From NCBI RefSeq assembly GCF_000698575.1, contig NZ_JFHD01000011.1, forward strand, positions 1 to 64,000: DNA of 64,000 nucleotides, read 5' to 3'. The notes below the pieces were generated by a model. That model ran no database searches. It was not told where the DNA came from and saw only the letters and a program-made list of their open reading frames with translations. The position numbers and the translations under genes were made by a program. The first letter of the stretch is position 1, and each line of letters starts with the position of its first letter. The stretch is from Caballeronia zhejiangensis (GTDB lineage: Bacteria; Pseudomonadota; Gammaproteobacteria; Burkholderiales; Burkholderiaceae). Below are positions 45,671 through 56,783 of this stretch, one piece after another.

Positions 45671-47161
45671 ATGCAAGCATCCGACTGGCTTCACCTCGGC
45701 ACGCTCGTGATGGCCGCGCATGTGCTCGGCGTGATCGCCGCGATCCATGCCGTCATCAACACACGCACGTCGCAAGGCGCGGTCGCGTGGGCCGTGTCGC
45801 TCGTCGCGATGCCCTACTTCACGCTGATCCCGTATCTCTTCCTCGGCCGCAGCAAGTTCGCCGGCTATATCGACGAACGGCGGCTGGAAATCGAGATCCT
45901 GCGCAGCCGTTCGAAGCCTGCCGAATGGGATTCCGGCGCCCGCAGCGATGCGCCCGAAGCCGCTCCGCTCGTCGATTCCACCGGCGCGCGCGGCGAAATC
46001 GCGCCGGGGCCTGCCGCTTATCTCGGCAATCCGACGATCCGCACGCTGCAGCGCCTGTCCGGCATGCCGTTCTTGCGCGGCAACTCGGCCCGCGTGCTCA
46101 TCAACGGCGACGCGACGTTCGCCGCGATTCTCGAAGCGATCGCCGGCGCCGAACGCTATGTGGTCGTGCAGTTCTTCATCGTGCGCGCCGATGCGCTCGG
46201 CGAAATGCTCAAGGACGCGCTCATCAAGAAAGCTCAGGCCGGCGTGCGCGTGTACTTCCTCTATGACAGCATCGGCAGCTTCGACCTGCCGCATCGCTAC
46301 GTCAATGCGCTGCGGGCGGGCGGCGTCGAGGCGCATCCGTTCGCGGCCACCCGCAAGTTCGTGCACCGTTTCCAGATCAACTTCCGCAATCATCGGAAGA
46401 TCGTCGTGGTAGACGGCAAATGCGCGTTCGTCGGCGGGCACAACGTGGGCGTCGAATATCTCGGCGGCAATCCGCGGCTTTCGCCGTGGCGCGACACGCA
46501 TATCGAAGTGCGCGGCCCGGCGGTCGCGAGCATTCAGTTCGTGTTCACCGAAGACTGGTACTGGGCGACGCAACGCCTGCCGGAACTCGGCCCCGCGCCG
46601 CATTCCGGCGAGAACATGCACTGCATGGTGCTGTCGAGCGGCCCGGCGGACAAACAGGAAACCTGTTCGCTTTTCTTTGTCGAGGCGATCAACGCGGCGC
46701 GCGAGCGCATCTGGATCACATCGCCCTATCTGATTCCCGACGAAGCCGTGTTCTCGGCGCTGCGGCTCGCCGTGATGCGTGGCGTCGACGTACGCATCCT
46801 GATTCCGAGCCGGCGCGATCATCGCGTGGTGTTCGCGGCGTCGCGGCTTTATGCGTACGACCTCGTGCAGGCGGGCGTTCGCATCTTCCGCTACAAGCCG
46901 GGATTTCTGCATCAGAAGGTCGTGCTCGTCGACGGCATCGCCGCGTCGATCGGCAGCGCGAATCTCGACAATCGCTCGTTTCGCCTGAACTTCGAGATCA
47001 CGGTGCTGACCGTCGATCGCGCGTTCGCTAGCGAAGTGGAAACCATGCTGCTCGCCGACTTCGCGCATTCGTTCGAGATCGACGCCAATGACTATCGCGG
47101 CAAGGCCTTCTGGCGGCGCATGGCGATGCACGTCGCGCGGCTTTTCTCGCCGATTCTCTGA
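45671..47161 (+). CDS. cls: Cardiolipin synthase (phospholipase D family)
   Basis: Condenses two phosphatidylglycerol molecules to cardiolipin in the inner membrane. It has 496 residues: two N-terminal membrane helices (about residues 8-27 and 36-58), then two phospholipase-D HKD motifs. The first is HRKIVVVDGKCAFVGG at about residue 241, the second HQKVVLVDGIAASIGS at about residue 414, followed by NLDNRSF. It belongs to the ClsA type with an N-terminal membrane hairpin. Confidence 0.96.
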   Translation: MQASDWLHLGTLVMAAHVLGVIAAIHAVINTRTSQGAVAWAVSLVAMPYFTLIPYLFLGRSKFAGYIDERRLEIEILRSRSKPAEWDSGARSDAPEAAPLVDSTGARGEIAPGPAAYLGNPTIRTLQRLSGMPFLRGNSARVLINGDATFAAILEAIAGAERYVVVQFFIVRADALGEMLKDALIKKAQAGVRVYFLYDSIGSFDLPHRYVNALRAGGVEAHPFAATRKFVHRFQINFRNHRKIVVVDGKCAFVGGHNVGVEYLGGNPRLSPWRDTHIEVRGPAVASIQFVFTEDWYWATQRLPELGPAPHSGENMHCMVLSSGPADKQETCSLFFVEAINAARERIWITSPYLIPDEAVFSALRLAVMRGVDVRILIPSRRDHRVVFAASRLYAYDLVQAGVRIFRYKPGFLHQKVVLVDGIAASIGSANLDNRSFRLNFEITVLTVDRAFASEVETMLLADFAHSFEIDANDYRGKAFWRRMAMHVARLFSPIL

Positions 47162-47167
47162 GCGGCG

Positions 47168-47659
47168 TCAGAGCAGCTTTTCGATGTCGTCGGTGATCGA
47201 TTCCGGCTTGGTCTGCGGCGCATAGCGCTTGATGACCTTGCCACTGCGATCGACGAGAAACTTCGTGAAATTCCACTTGATCGCTTCGATGCCGAGCAGG
47301 CCCGGTTCCTTGTCCTTCAGATACTTGTAGAGCGGATGCGCGTTGGAGCCGTTCACCTCGATCTTCGCGAACATCGGAAACGTGACGCCGTAGTTTTGCT
47401 CGCAGAAAGCGCCGATTTGCCCGGCATCGCCCGGTTCCTGCTTGCCGAACTGGTTGCACGGAAAGCCGAGCACCTCGAAACCGCGCGCCGCGTACTGTCG
47501 ATAAACCTCCTGCAAACCCTTGTACTGCGGTGTGAATCCGCATTCGCTCGCCGTATTCACGATGAGCAGAACCTTGCCGCGGTACTTGTCGAGGCTGACG
47601 GTCGCGCCGTCGAGTGTTTCGGCCGAGAAGCCGTAGATGCCTTCGCTGGCTGTGCTCAT
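47168..47659 (-). CDS. Glutathione peroxidase (thiol peroxidase, BtuE-like)
   Basis: Reduces hydrogen peroxide or lipid peroxides. The 163-residue protein has the catalytic tetrad pattern: Cys40 in NTASECGFTPQY (cysteine, not selenocysteine), Gln in FPCNQFGKQEPG, and Trp/Asn in KWNFTKFLVDRSG. There is no signal peptide, so it is cytosolic. The frame extends upstream, but ATG 47659 matches the family. It converges with cls, whose stop is 6 bp away. Confidence 0.94.
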   Translation of the reverse strand: MSTASEGIYGFSAETLDGATVSLDKYRGKVLLIVNTASECGFTPQYKGLQEVYRQYAARGFEVLGFPCNQFGKQEPGDAGQIGAFCEQNYGVTFPMFAKIEVNGSNAHPLYKYLKDKEPGLLGIEAIKWNFTKFLVDRSGKVIKRYAPQTKPESITDDIEKLL

Positions 47660-47814
47660 GGCGTGCTCCGGAAAAATTCGATGAAAGTCACGCGATGCTA
47701 ACCCGTCGCGCGTTCGCCCGCCATTAGCCGAGCGGCCGACCCCTGCCGCGCAATCGGTCCGGTCTAAAATAGCGCTTTCCCTCAAAGCCGCGCCCTTTTC
47801 GCCGCCATTCCGAC

Positions 47815-49755
<1,941 letters not shown>

Positions 49756-49770
49756 CAGGAGATCGACAAC

Positions 49771-50793
49771 TTGACGACGCCTTCCCTCACCGGCCTGCGC
49801 GTGCTGGATCTGACGCGGCTTCTACCCGGCCCCATCGCCACGCTACGGCTCGCGGAACTCGGCGCCGATGTGCTCAAGATCGAGCCGCCGGGCGAAGGCG
49901 ACTACACGCGCACGATGCTGCAAAGCGAAGCCGATCGGCAAAGCGGCACGCCGAGCGCGTTTTATCGCATCGTCAATCGCGGAAAGCGGCAGCTCACGCT
50001 CGATCTCAAAACGGACGAAGGCCGCGCGAAATTGATCGAACTTGCGCGCGATGCAGACGTGCTCGTCGAGAGCTTTCGACCTTCGGTGATGGCGCGGCTG
50101 GGCGTCGGCTACGACGTGCTGCGCGAGGCAAATCCGAAGCTCGTCTATTGCGCGATCACCGGCTTCGGCAGCGAGGGACCGTTCGCGCAGAAGGCCGGAC
50201 ACGATCTGAACTACATCGCGTATGCGGGCGTGCTGGATCAGCTCGCGGCGCGCGACGGCACCCCCATCGCGCCGAATTTCCAGTTGGCGGATCTGCTCGG
50301 CGGCGCGCTTTCGGCGGTCATGGAAATACTGGCGGCGGCGTGGCACGTCGCGCGCGGCGGCGAAGGACGTTGCCTGAATGTGTCGATGACGCACGCGGCG
50401 CACGCGCACAACGTGATGGCGCATATCGCGCTCGCCAATGCCGACGAAGCCACGACGCGCGCGGGCGCTGGCCTGCTGAACGGCGGCGCGCCCTGCTATG
50501 ACGTGTATCGCACGCGCGATGACCGTTTCGTCGCGGTCGGCGCGCTGGAGCTGAAGTTTTGGCAGACCTTGTGCGAAGCGCTCGGCCGTCCCGATTGGGC
50601 GACGCGGCACTGGAGCCTCGGACAGGCGATCGGCGGTGCGGACGCCGCAGACTTGTCCGCGCAGCTTGCCGCGATTTTCCGCGAACGCACGCGCGACGAA
50701 TGGATGACGTTGCTGGAGCCGCTCGATTGCTGCGTCGCGCCCGTGCTGACGCCTGCCGAAGCGGCGGCACACCCGCTTTTCAGAAGCGCCTAA
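49771..50793 (+). CDS. CaiB/BaiF family CoA-transferase (alpha-methylacyl-CoA racemase-like)
   Basis: A family III CoA-transferase fold protein of 340 residues. The N-terminus reads TGLRVLDLTRLLPGPIATLRL, with a CoA-binding region GADVLKIEPPGEGDYTR and the conserved KAGHDLNYIAYAG, whose Asp145 is the catalytic acid in family III enzymes. The GHDLNY form is typical of alpha-methylacyl-CoA racemases rather than formyl-CoA transferases. It has a TTG start (49771) with an upstream AGGAG. It follows the ABC-F gene by 15 bp. Its stop overlaps that of the convergent DUF2866 gene by 4 nt. Confidence 0.9.
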   Translation: MTTPSLTGLRVLDLTRLLPGPIATLRLAELGADVLKIEPPGEGDYTRTMLQSEADRQSGTPSAFYRIVNRGKRQLTLDLKTDEGRAKLIELARDADVLVESFRPSVMARLGVGYDVLREANPKLVYCAITGFGSEGPFAQKAGHDLNYIAYAGVLDQLAARDGTPIAPNFQLADLLGGALSAVMEILAAAWHVARGGEGRCLNVSMTHAAHAHNVMAHIALANADEATTRAGAGLLNGGAPCYDVYRTRDDRFVAVGALELKFWQTLCEALGRPDWATRHWSLGQAIGGADAADLSAQLAAIFRERTRDEWMTLLEPLDCCVAPVLTPAEAAAHPLFRSA

Positions 50794-51053
50794 CGCCGCG
50801 GCAAGACCTGACGCGGCTGACGTTCGTCGTCGACGAGCACATGCTTGCGGCCCGTCACATGCTCGCGAATGGTCGCGACGACTTGATCCTCGGTGACATC
50901 GGCCGCGACGACGCGACGCGAGATCTGGCCTTGCTCGTCGATCCATTCGACGATCCGGCAGCCGCTGCCCCAAGGCTGCTGAAGCGGCGCGGAGACGCGG
51001 CATCCGCGCAGGTGGAAAGCGGGCTTCGGCCGGGCTGAATTAGCGTGTTTCAA
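50790..51053 (-). CDS. DUF2866 domain protein
   Basis: A small protein of 87 residues with no known function. The middle (LQQPWGSGCRIVEWIDEQG) and the end (HVLVDDERQPRQVLPRR) match my recollection of the Burkholderia DUF2866 family. It starts at TTG 51053 behind GAGAGG at good spacing. It has no signal peptide or membrane segment. It is convergent with the CoA-transferase gene. The 162-bp region between it and radA holds no other gene. Confidence 0.75.
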   Translation of the reverse strand: MKHANSARPKPAFHLRGCRVSAPLQQPWGSGCRIVEWIDEQGQISRRVVAADVTEDQVVATIREHVTGRKHVLVDDERQPRQVLPRR

Positions 51054-51215
51054 TGCGTGGTCCTCTCGATCCTTCCGGTCACTTCGCGTGTTGAAATGCC
51101 CTTGGCGAAGTTGGCCGGGTCCGTAGCCCTGTAAGGATAGGAAAACCGCGCGTCCGTTGGGTTACATTGCGCAACGGGATTTTTACACGCCGTTACGAAG
51201 GGTCCGATCGCGAAA

Positions 51216-52601
51216 TCATTCTAGGTCGCGAACGCGGTCGATCGCTTCCTCGATGCGGTCCACGGCGATCACCTTCAGACCGTCGATGGCCTGCTTGGGC
51301 GCGTTCGCCTTCGGAATGAGCGCGACGGAAAAGCCTAGCTTCGCCGCTTCCTTCAGGCGATCCTGCCCGCGCGGCGACGGCCGGATCTCGCCCGCCAAGC
51401 CCACTTCGCCGAACGTAATGAGACCCTTCGGCAGCGGCTTGTTGCGCATCGACGAGTGGATCGCGAGCAGCACGGCGAGATCGGCGGCGGGCTCGGTGAT
51501 CTTCACGCCGCCGACCGCGTTCAGGAACACGTCCTGATCGAAACACGCAATTCCCGCGTGCCGATGCAGCACCGCCAGCAACAGCGCCAGCCGGTTCTGT
51601 TCCAGCCCGACCGCGAGCCGGCGCGGATTGGGCACGTGCGCCGTATCGACGAGCGCCTGCACTTCGACGAGCAGCGGCCGCGAACCTTCCTGCGTCACGA
51701 GCACGCACGAACCCGCGACGCTCTGCTCGTGCTGCGACAAAAATAGCGCCGACGGATTGGCGACGCCGCGCAAGCCCTTTTCCGTCATGGCGAAGACGCC
51801 GAGCTCGTTGACGGCGCCGAAGCGATTCTTGAACGCGCGCACGAGCCTGAACGACGAGTGCGTGTCGCCTTCGAAATACAGCACGGTATCGACGATGTGC
51901 TCCAGCACGCGCGGTCCCGCGAGGCTGCCCTCTTTCGTCACGTGGCCGACCATGATGATCGACGTGCCCGTCTGCTTCGCGATGCGCGTAAGTTGCGCCG
52001 CGCACTCGCGCACTTGCGCGACGGAGCCGGGCGCGGACGTCAGCGCTTCCGAGTAGATCGTCTGAATCGAGTCGATGACGGCGACTTCAGGCCGTTGCTC
52101 ATCGATGGTCGCCTGGATCTTTTCGAGCTGAATTTCCGCGAGCAGCGCGAGATCGCCCGCGGCGCTCGCGCCGCCGATCAGTCCGAGCCGCTGCGCGCGC
52201 AGCGCAATCTGCGCGCCGGATTCCTCACCGCTCACGTAGAGCGCCGGCCGCTCGCGCGCGATTTCGGCGAGCGATTGCAGTAGCAATGTCGATTTGCCGA
52301 TGCCCGGATCGCCGCCGATCAGCACGACGCCGCCCGGCACGAGCCCGCCGCCCAGCACGCGATCGAATTCGCCGACGCCCGTCGTGAAGCGCGGCACGTC
52401 CGACGCCTCGATTTCCGCGAGCTTGCGCACCGGCGAACGCTTCGCGAGCGCCTGGAAGCGATGGTTCGACGCCGTCTGCGCCACCGATTCGGTCAGCGTG
52501 TTCCACGCGTTGCATGCGGCGCACTGGCCGGTCCACTTCGGCGATTCCCCGCCGCATACGCTGCACACATACAGCGTTTTTGCCTTCGCTACTTTTGCCA
52601 C
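51216..52601 (-). CDS. radA: DNA repair protein RadA
   Basis: RecA-like ATPase/helicase that drives branch migration in recombination. It has 461 residues. An N-terminal zinc finger has cysteines 13, 16, 27 and 30 (YVCSVCG ... CAAC). Walker A is GGDPGIGKST at residues 96-105. The family-specific KNRFGAVNELGVF motif is followed by a C-terminal Lon-like domain. The GTG start at 52601 (VAKVAKAKTLYVC) gives the normal length. It lies downstream of alr on the same strand. Confidence 0.96.
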   Translation of the reverse strand: MAKVAKAKTLYVCSVCGGESPKWTGQCAACNAWNTLTESVAQTASNHRFQALAKRSPVRKLAEIEASDVPRFTTGVGEFDRVLGGGLVPGGVVLIGGDPGIGKSTLLLQSLAEIARERPALYVSGEESGAQIALRAQRLGLIGGASAAGDLALLAEIQLEKIQATIDEQRPEVAVIDSIQTIYSEALTSAPGSVAQVRECAAQLTRIAKQTGTSIIMVGHVTKEGSLAGPRVLEHIVDTVLYFEGDTHSSFRLVRAFKNRFGAVNELGVFAMTEKGLRGVANPSALFLSQHEQSVAGSCVLVTQEGSRPLLVEVQALVDTAHVPNPRRLAVGLEQNRLALLLAVLHRHAGIACFDQDVFLNAVGGVKITEPAADLAVLLAIHSSMRNKPLPKGLITFGEVGLAGEIRPSPRGQDRLKEAAKLGFSVALIPKANAPKQAIDGLKVIAVDRIEEAIDRVRDLE

Positions 52602-52641
52602 TCGAAGCCTTGCCTGATTTCTTGTTGTTGATTTCGTGTTG

Positions 52642-53712
52642 TTATTCCGCGCGCACCGGCACGCGTTGCGCGATCGCGCACATGAGTTCGTAGCCGATCG
52701 TGCCGGCCGAGCTCGCGACATCGTCGATCGGCAGATTCGCGCCCCACAGTTCCACGCGCGAACCGATGCCGGCGTTCGGGCACGGCGTCAGATCGACGGT
52801 CAGCATGTCCATCGACACGCGGCCGACGAGCCGCGTTCTCGCGCCGTCGACGATCACGGGCGTGCCTTCGGGCGCCACGCGCGGATAGCCGTCCGCGTAG
52901 CCGCACGCGACCACGCCGATGCGCATCGGCGTTCCCGCTGTATACGTCGAGCCATAACCGATGCTGCTCCCCGCGTCGACCGTCTGCACGGCGATCAGCT
53001 CGGACTGGAGCGTCATCGCGGGCTTGAGGCCGGTATCGGCGATATCCGCGGTCACGCCCGACGGCGATGCGCCGTACAGCATGATGCCGGGCCGCACCCA
53101 GTCGAAGTGCGCGCCCGGGTGCCACAAGAGCGCCGCCGAGTTTGCGAGACTGCGCGCGCCCGCGATGCCTTCCGCGCCGCGTTCGAACGCTTCCAGTTGA
53201 TGCGCGACGCCGCGCGGGCCATCGGCATCGGAAAAATGGGTCATGAGCGTGATCTGGCCGACGCCCTGCACGGCGCGCGCGCGCTCCCACGCGGCGCGGA
53301 ACTTCTCGGGCGTATAGCCGAGCCGGTTCATGCCGCTGTTCATCTTCAACTGAATGTTGACCGGTTTCGACAGCCGCGCCATTTCCAGCATCCGCAACTG
53401 CTCGTCGCAGTGCACGGCCGTGGTGAGGCTATAGCGGTCGATCACGTCGATGTCGGTCGGCCGGAAAAAGCCCTCGAGCAAAAGAATTGGCCCGGCCCAC
53501 CCCAATTCACGCAACTTCGCGGCTTCTTCGAGGTCGAGAAGGCCAAAGCCGTCCGTTGCGCGCAAACCGGGGAACGCCCGGGCGAGACCGTGGCCATATG
53601 CATTGGCCTTGACGACGGCCCAGATCTTGGATTTCGGGGCGTACTTGCGTGCAACGGCCAGGTTGTTGGCGAGCGCGGCGGTGTGAATTGTTGCTGAAAG
53701 GGGGCGCGGCAT
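52642..53712 (-). CDS. alr: Alanine racemase
   Basis: A PLP enzyme making D-alanine for peptidoglycan. It has 356 residues: PLP lysine Lys35 in [11 protein letters not shown], a TIM barrel, and the second catalytic base in [12 protein letters not shown], with DMLTVDLT near the C-terminal domain. ATG 53712 is chosen over an upstream ATG at 53733 because it matches the family N-terminus. It is upstream of radA (40-bp gap) and divergent from lplT. Confidence 0.97.
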   Translation of the reverse strand: MPRPLSATIHTAALANNLAVARKYAPKSKIWAVVKANAYGHGLARAFPGLRATDGFGLLDLEEAAKLRELGWAGPILLLEGFFRPTDIDVIDRYSLTTAVHCDEQLRMLEMARLSKPVNIQLKMNSGMNRLGYTPEKFRAAWERARAVQGVGQITLMTHFSDADGPRGVAHQLEAFERGAEGIAGARSLANSAALLWHPGAHFDWVRPGIMLYGASPSGVTADIADTGLKPAMTLQSELIAVQTVDAGSSIGYGSTYTAGTPMRIGVVACGYADGYPRVAPEGTPVIVDGARTRLVGRVSMDMLTVDLTPCPNAGIGSRVELWGANLPIDDVASSAGTIGYELMCAIAQRVPVRAE

Positions 53713-53993
53713 GAGCGTTTGGTGGAATTGCAACGAGTGCGGTCTAAAAGGCCAGCATACGCGAGCGGGACGCGTCCTGCTGCGCCGACCGGGACGCCTT
53801 GCGAATCAGTATGTTATGAGGAATCACGAACACAGGCGCGTCATTTCTGGCGCGATCGAGATTACTGCTAGTCAGAATGCGCCTATTTTCGTGTTATAAA
53901 GCCGTGCACACAACCCATTTCGAAAGGCATAAGCCCGAGTGCACGACCGGTGCCCGGGGCGGATCACCCGCAGTGAGGAAAGCTTCGGATCAG

Positions 53994-55301
53994 ATGAAAA
54001 AAGGTTTTTACACCATCATGGCCGCGCAGTTTTTCTCATCGCTGGCCGATAACGCTCTACTGATCGCTGCCATTGCACTGCTGAAAGACCTTCACGCCCC
54101 GAACTGGATGACGCCGCTGCTCAAGCTGTTCTTCGTCCTGTCGTATGTGATTCTCGCGGCTTTCGTCGGCGCTTTCGCGGATTCCCGGCCCAAGGGCCAC
54201 GTCATGTTCGTGACCAATTCAATCAAGGTCGTGGGCTGCGTGACGATGCTCTTCGGCGCGCATCCGTTGCTCGCGTATGGCATCGTCGGGTTCGGCGCGG
54301 CGGCCTATTCGCCCGCGAAATACGGCATTCTGACCGAGCTCCTGCCAGCCGATCGGCTCGTCGCCGCGAACGGCTGGATCGAAGGCACGACGGTCGGCTC
54401 GATCATCCTCGGCACGGTCATGGGCGGCGCGCTCATCAGTCCGCATATCGCCAGTCATCTGCTGTCGCTGCACATTCCGCGCATCAACACGCCCGCCGAA
54501 GCCGCAATGCTCGTCATCATGCTGATGTACGTGATCGCCGCGATCTTCAATCTGCGCATTCCCGACACCGGCGCGCGCTATCCGAAGCAGGAGACGCGGC
54601 CGCTCAAGCTCATCACCGATTTCGCCGACTGCTTTCTCGTGCTCTGGCGCGACAAGCTCGGCCAGATCTCGCTCGCCGTCACGACGCTCTTCTGGGGCGC
54701 AGGCGCGACGCTGCAGTTCATCGTGCTGAAATGGGCCGAAGTGTCGCTCGGCATGACGCTCTCGCAGGCAGCGATCCTGCAGGCGGTGATCGCGGTCGGC
54801 GTCGCGGCGGGCGCGGTGCTCGCGGCCGCGCGCGTGCCGCTCAAGCGCTCGCTCAGCGTGCTGCCGGTAGGCATCGTCATGGGACTCGCCGTCATGCTGA
54901 TGGCCTTCTACACGCGCCATCTCTTTCCCGCGCACTGGGGCATCTACTTCGGCAAGATGCACTTCCCCGGCTATCTGCTGATCGCATATGTGTTCCTGAT
55001 GATCGTCGGCGGACTGTCGGGCTTCTTCGTCGTGCCGATGAACGCGCTGCTCCAGCATCGCGGGCACGTTCTGCTTTCCGCCGGGCATTCCATCGCCGTT
55101 CAGAATTTCAACGAGAACCTGTCGGTGCTCGTCATGCTGTGCCTCTACGCCGTGCTCGTGTGGCTCGACGTGCCGATCCAGTTCGTCATCGTGCTGTTCG
55201 GCTCGTTCGTGTGTCTCATGATGTACTTCGTGATGCGACGGCATCAGGCCAATCAGCGCGCGTTCGATTCGGTCGCGCTGATCGGCGAAGCGCGGCACTG
55301 A
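53994..55301 (+). CDS. lplT: Lysophospholipid transporter LplT
   Basis: A major-facilitator-type inner-membrane flippase that imports lysophospholipids for reacylation. The 435 residues contain about 12 hydrophobic segments. The conserved start MKKGFYTIMAAQFFSSLADN and PAKYGILTELLPADRLVAANGW are clear LplT features. The frame is open further upstream, but ATG 53994 is the family start. In enterobacteria lplT is followed by, or fused with, the acyltransferase aas. Here no aas is present and thiM follows 13 nt after the stop. Confidence 0.93.
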   Translation: MKKGFYTIMAAQFFSSLADNALLIAAIALLKDLHAPNWMTPLLKLFFVLSYVILAAFVGAFADSRPKGHVMFVTNSIKVVGCVTMLFGAHPLLAYGIVGFGAAAYSPAKYGILTELLPADRLVAANGWIEGTTVGSIILGTVMGGALISPHIASHLLSLHIPRINTPAEAAMLVIMLMYVIAAIFNLRIPDTGARYPKQETRPLKLITDFADCFLVLWRDKLGQISLAVTTLFWGAGATLQFIVLKWAEVSLGMTLSQAAILQAVIAVGVAAGAVLAAARVPLKRSLSVLPVGIVMGLAVMLMAFYTRHLFPAHWGIYFGKMHFPGYLLIAYVFLMIVGGLSGFFVVPMNALLQHRGHVLLSAGHSIAVQNFNENLSVLVMLCLYAVLVWLDVPIQFVIVLFGSFVCLMMYFVMRRHQANQRAFDSVALIGEARH

Positions 55302-55314
55302 CCCTCTTCGCATC

Positions 55315-56130
55315 ATGCTTGCCGCCGATCTCTTTTCCTTCGTCACCCGCGTGCGCGAACGCGCGCCGCTCGTGCATTGCCTCACGAATCTCGTCGTCAC
55401 CAACTTCACCGCGAACGTGCTGCTCGCGATCGGCGCCGCGCCCGCGATGGTCGTCGCGCGCGAGGAAGTCGGCGAATTCGCGGCCGTCGCCAATGCGCTG
55501 TCGGTCAATCTCGGCACGCTCGACGTGCCGCAGAGCCGCGCGATCCGCGCCGCCGTCGAGGCCGCCAACAGCGCAGGCACGCCGTGGGTGCTCGATCCGG
55601 TCGCGGTCGGGCCGCTCGCGTTTCGCACCGAATTTGCGTTCGATCTGCTCGATGCGAAGCCTGCGGTGATCCGCGGCAACGCGTCGGAGATCATCAGCTT
55701 GTCGGGGGGCGCAGCGAGCGGACGCGGCGTCGACAGCACCGCCGCCACCGATGCCGCGCTCGACGCCGCGCAGGTGCTCGCGCTGAAGACGCAGGCCGTC
55801 GTCGCGGTCACGGGCGAGACCGATTACGTGACCGATGGCCGCCGCGTCATCGCGATGTCGAACGGCTCGCCCTTGATGACGCGCGTGACGGGCGTCGGCT
55901 GCGCGTTGTCCGCGACGGTGGCCGCGTTCGTCGGCGCGGCGCCGGATCGCGACGCGTTCTGGTCCGCGACCGTCGCCGCCATCGCCTATTCGACCATCGC
56001 GGGGGAACTCGCCGCGCGCGACGCCGCGCTGCCCGGCAGCTTCGCCGTCGCGTATCTGGACCGGCTCGCATCGCTCGATGAAGCCGCGTTCGGCAAGACG
56101 CTCGTGCAGCGCGACATCGTTGCCGGCTGA
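55315..56130 (+). CDS. thiM: Hydroxyethylthiazole kinase
   Basis: Phosphorylates the thiazole moiety for thiamin salvage. It has 271 residues of the ribokinase-like fold, with PLVHCLTNLVVTNFTANVLL at the N-terminus and LDPVAVGPLAFRT. The ATP-site motif TRVTGVGCALSATVAAF lies near residue 187. It is the first of three overlapping or nearly contiguous thi genes. No TPP riboswitch fits in the 13-nt gap upstream. Confidence 0.95.
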   Translation: MLAADLFSFVTRVRERAPLVHCLTNLVVTNFTANVLLAIGAAPAMVVAREEVGEFAAVANALSVNLGTLDVPQSRAIRAAVEAANSAGTPWVLDPVAVGPLAFRTEFAFDLLDAKPAVIRGNASEIISLSGGAASGRGVDSTAATDAALDAAQVLALKTQAVVAVTGETDYVTDGRRVIAMSNGSPLMTRVTGVGCALSATVAAFVGAAPDRDAFWSATVAAIAYSTIAGELAARDAALPGSFAVAYLDRLASLDEAAFGKTLVQRDIVAG

Positions 56131-56131
56131 C

Positions 56132-56779
56132 ATGCGCGCTTCGTTCGATCTCTCGCTCTATCTCGTGCTGGATCCCGTGCAGTGCGGCGGTCATGACGCG
56201 GCGGTTCGTGTCGCGCGCGCCGCGCTCGAAGGCGGCGCGACCATCGTGCAACTGCGCGCGCCCGAGTGGCACAAGCGCGCGTGGTTCGAACTCGCGCGCG
56301 ATCTGCTGCCGATCACGCGCGCGCACGGCGTGCCGTTCGTCGTCAACGATCATGTCGATGTCGCGCTGGCTGTCGGCGCGGATGGCGTGCATATCGGCCA
56401 GCGCGATCTGCCCGCCGATGTCGCGCGCCGACTGCTCGGGCCGGACGCGCTGATCGGCCTGTCGGTATCGAATCTCGATGAAACCGCCGACGCGGCGAAA
56501 CGCGCGGGCGTCGTCGATTATCTCGGCGCGGGTCCGGTGTACGCGACGCCGACCAAGACCGACGCCTCCACGCCCTGCGGCATCGACGGTCTCGCTGAAA
56601 TCTGCGCGGCCGCGCATGTGGCGACCGTCGCGATCGGCGGCATTCAGGCGCATAACGCCGCAGACGTCATGCGCGCGAAGCCCGCCGGTCTCGCGGTGGT
56701 GTCGGCGATCTGCAAGGCGGCCGATCCGCGCACGGCGGCCTCGGCGCTTGCCGCGACCATCGCACAGTCACGCATCTAA
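56132..56779 (+). CDS. thiE: Thiamine-phosphate synthase
   Basis: Joins HMP pyrophosphate and thiazole phosphate. It is a TIM-barrel enzyme of 215 residues. Motifs are ATIVQLRAPEWHKR (diphosphate/Mg region), FVVNDHVDVALAVGADGVHIGQRDLP and LGAGPVYATPTKTDA. ATG 56132 follows the thiM stop by one base, so coupling is likely. The usual LR-x-K motif reads LRAPEWHK here, a small variation. Confidence 0.93.
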   Translation: MRASFDLSLYLVLDPVQCGGHDAAVRVARAALEGGATIVQLRAPEWHKRAWFELARDLLPITRAHGVPFVVNDHVDVALAVGADGVHIGQRDLPADVARRLLGPDALIGLSVSNLDETADAAKRAGVVDYLGAGPVYATPTKTDASTPCGIDGLAEICAAAHVATVAIGGIQAHNAADVMRAKPAGLAVVSAICKAADPRTAASALAATIAQSRI

Positions 56780-56783
56780 GCTC

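Noticed and set aside
47168..47659. Selenocysteine in the glutathione peroxidase
   Set aside because: The active-site codon encodes cysteine (residue 40) and the frame contains no internal TGA.
55302..55314. TPP riboswitch before thiM
   Set aside because: Only 13 nt separate lplT and thiM, too little for the aptamer, and no THI-box pattern is seen near the end of lplT.
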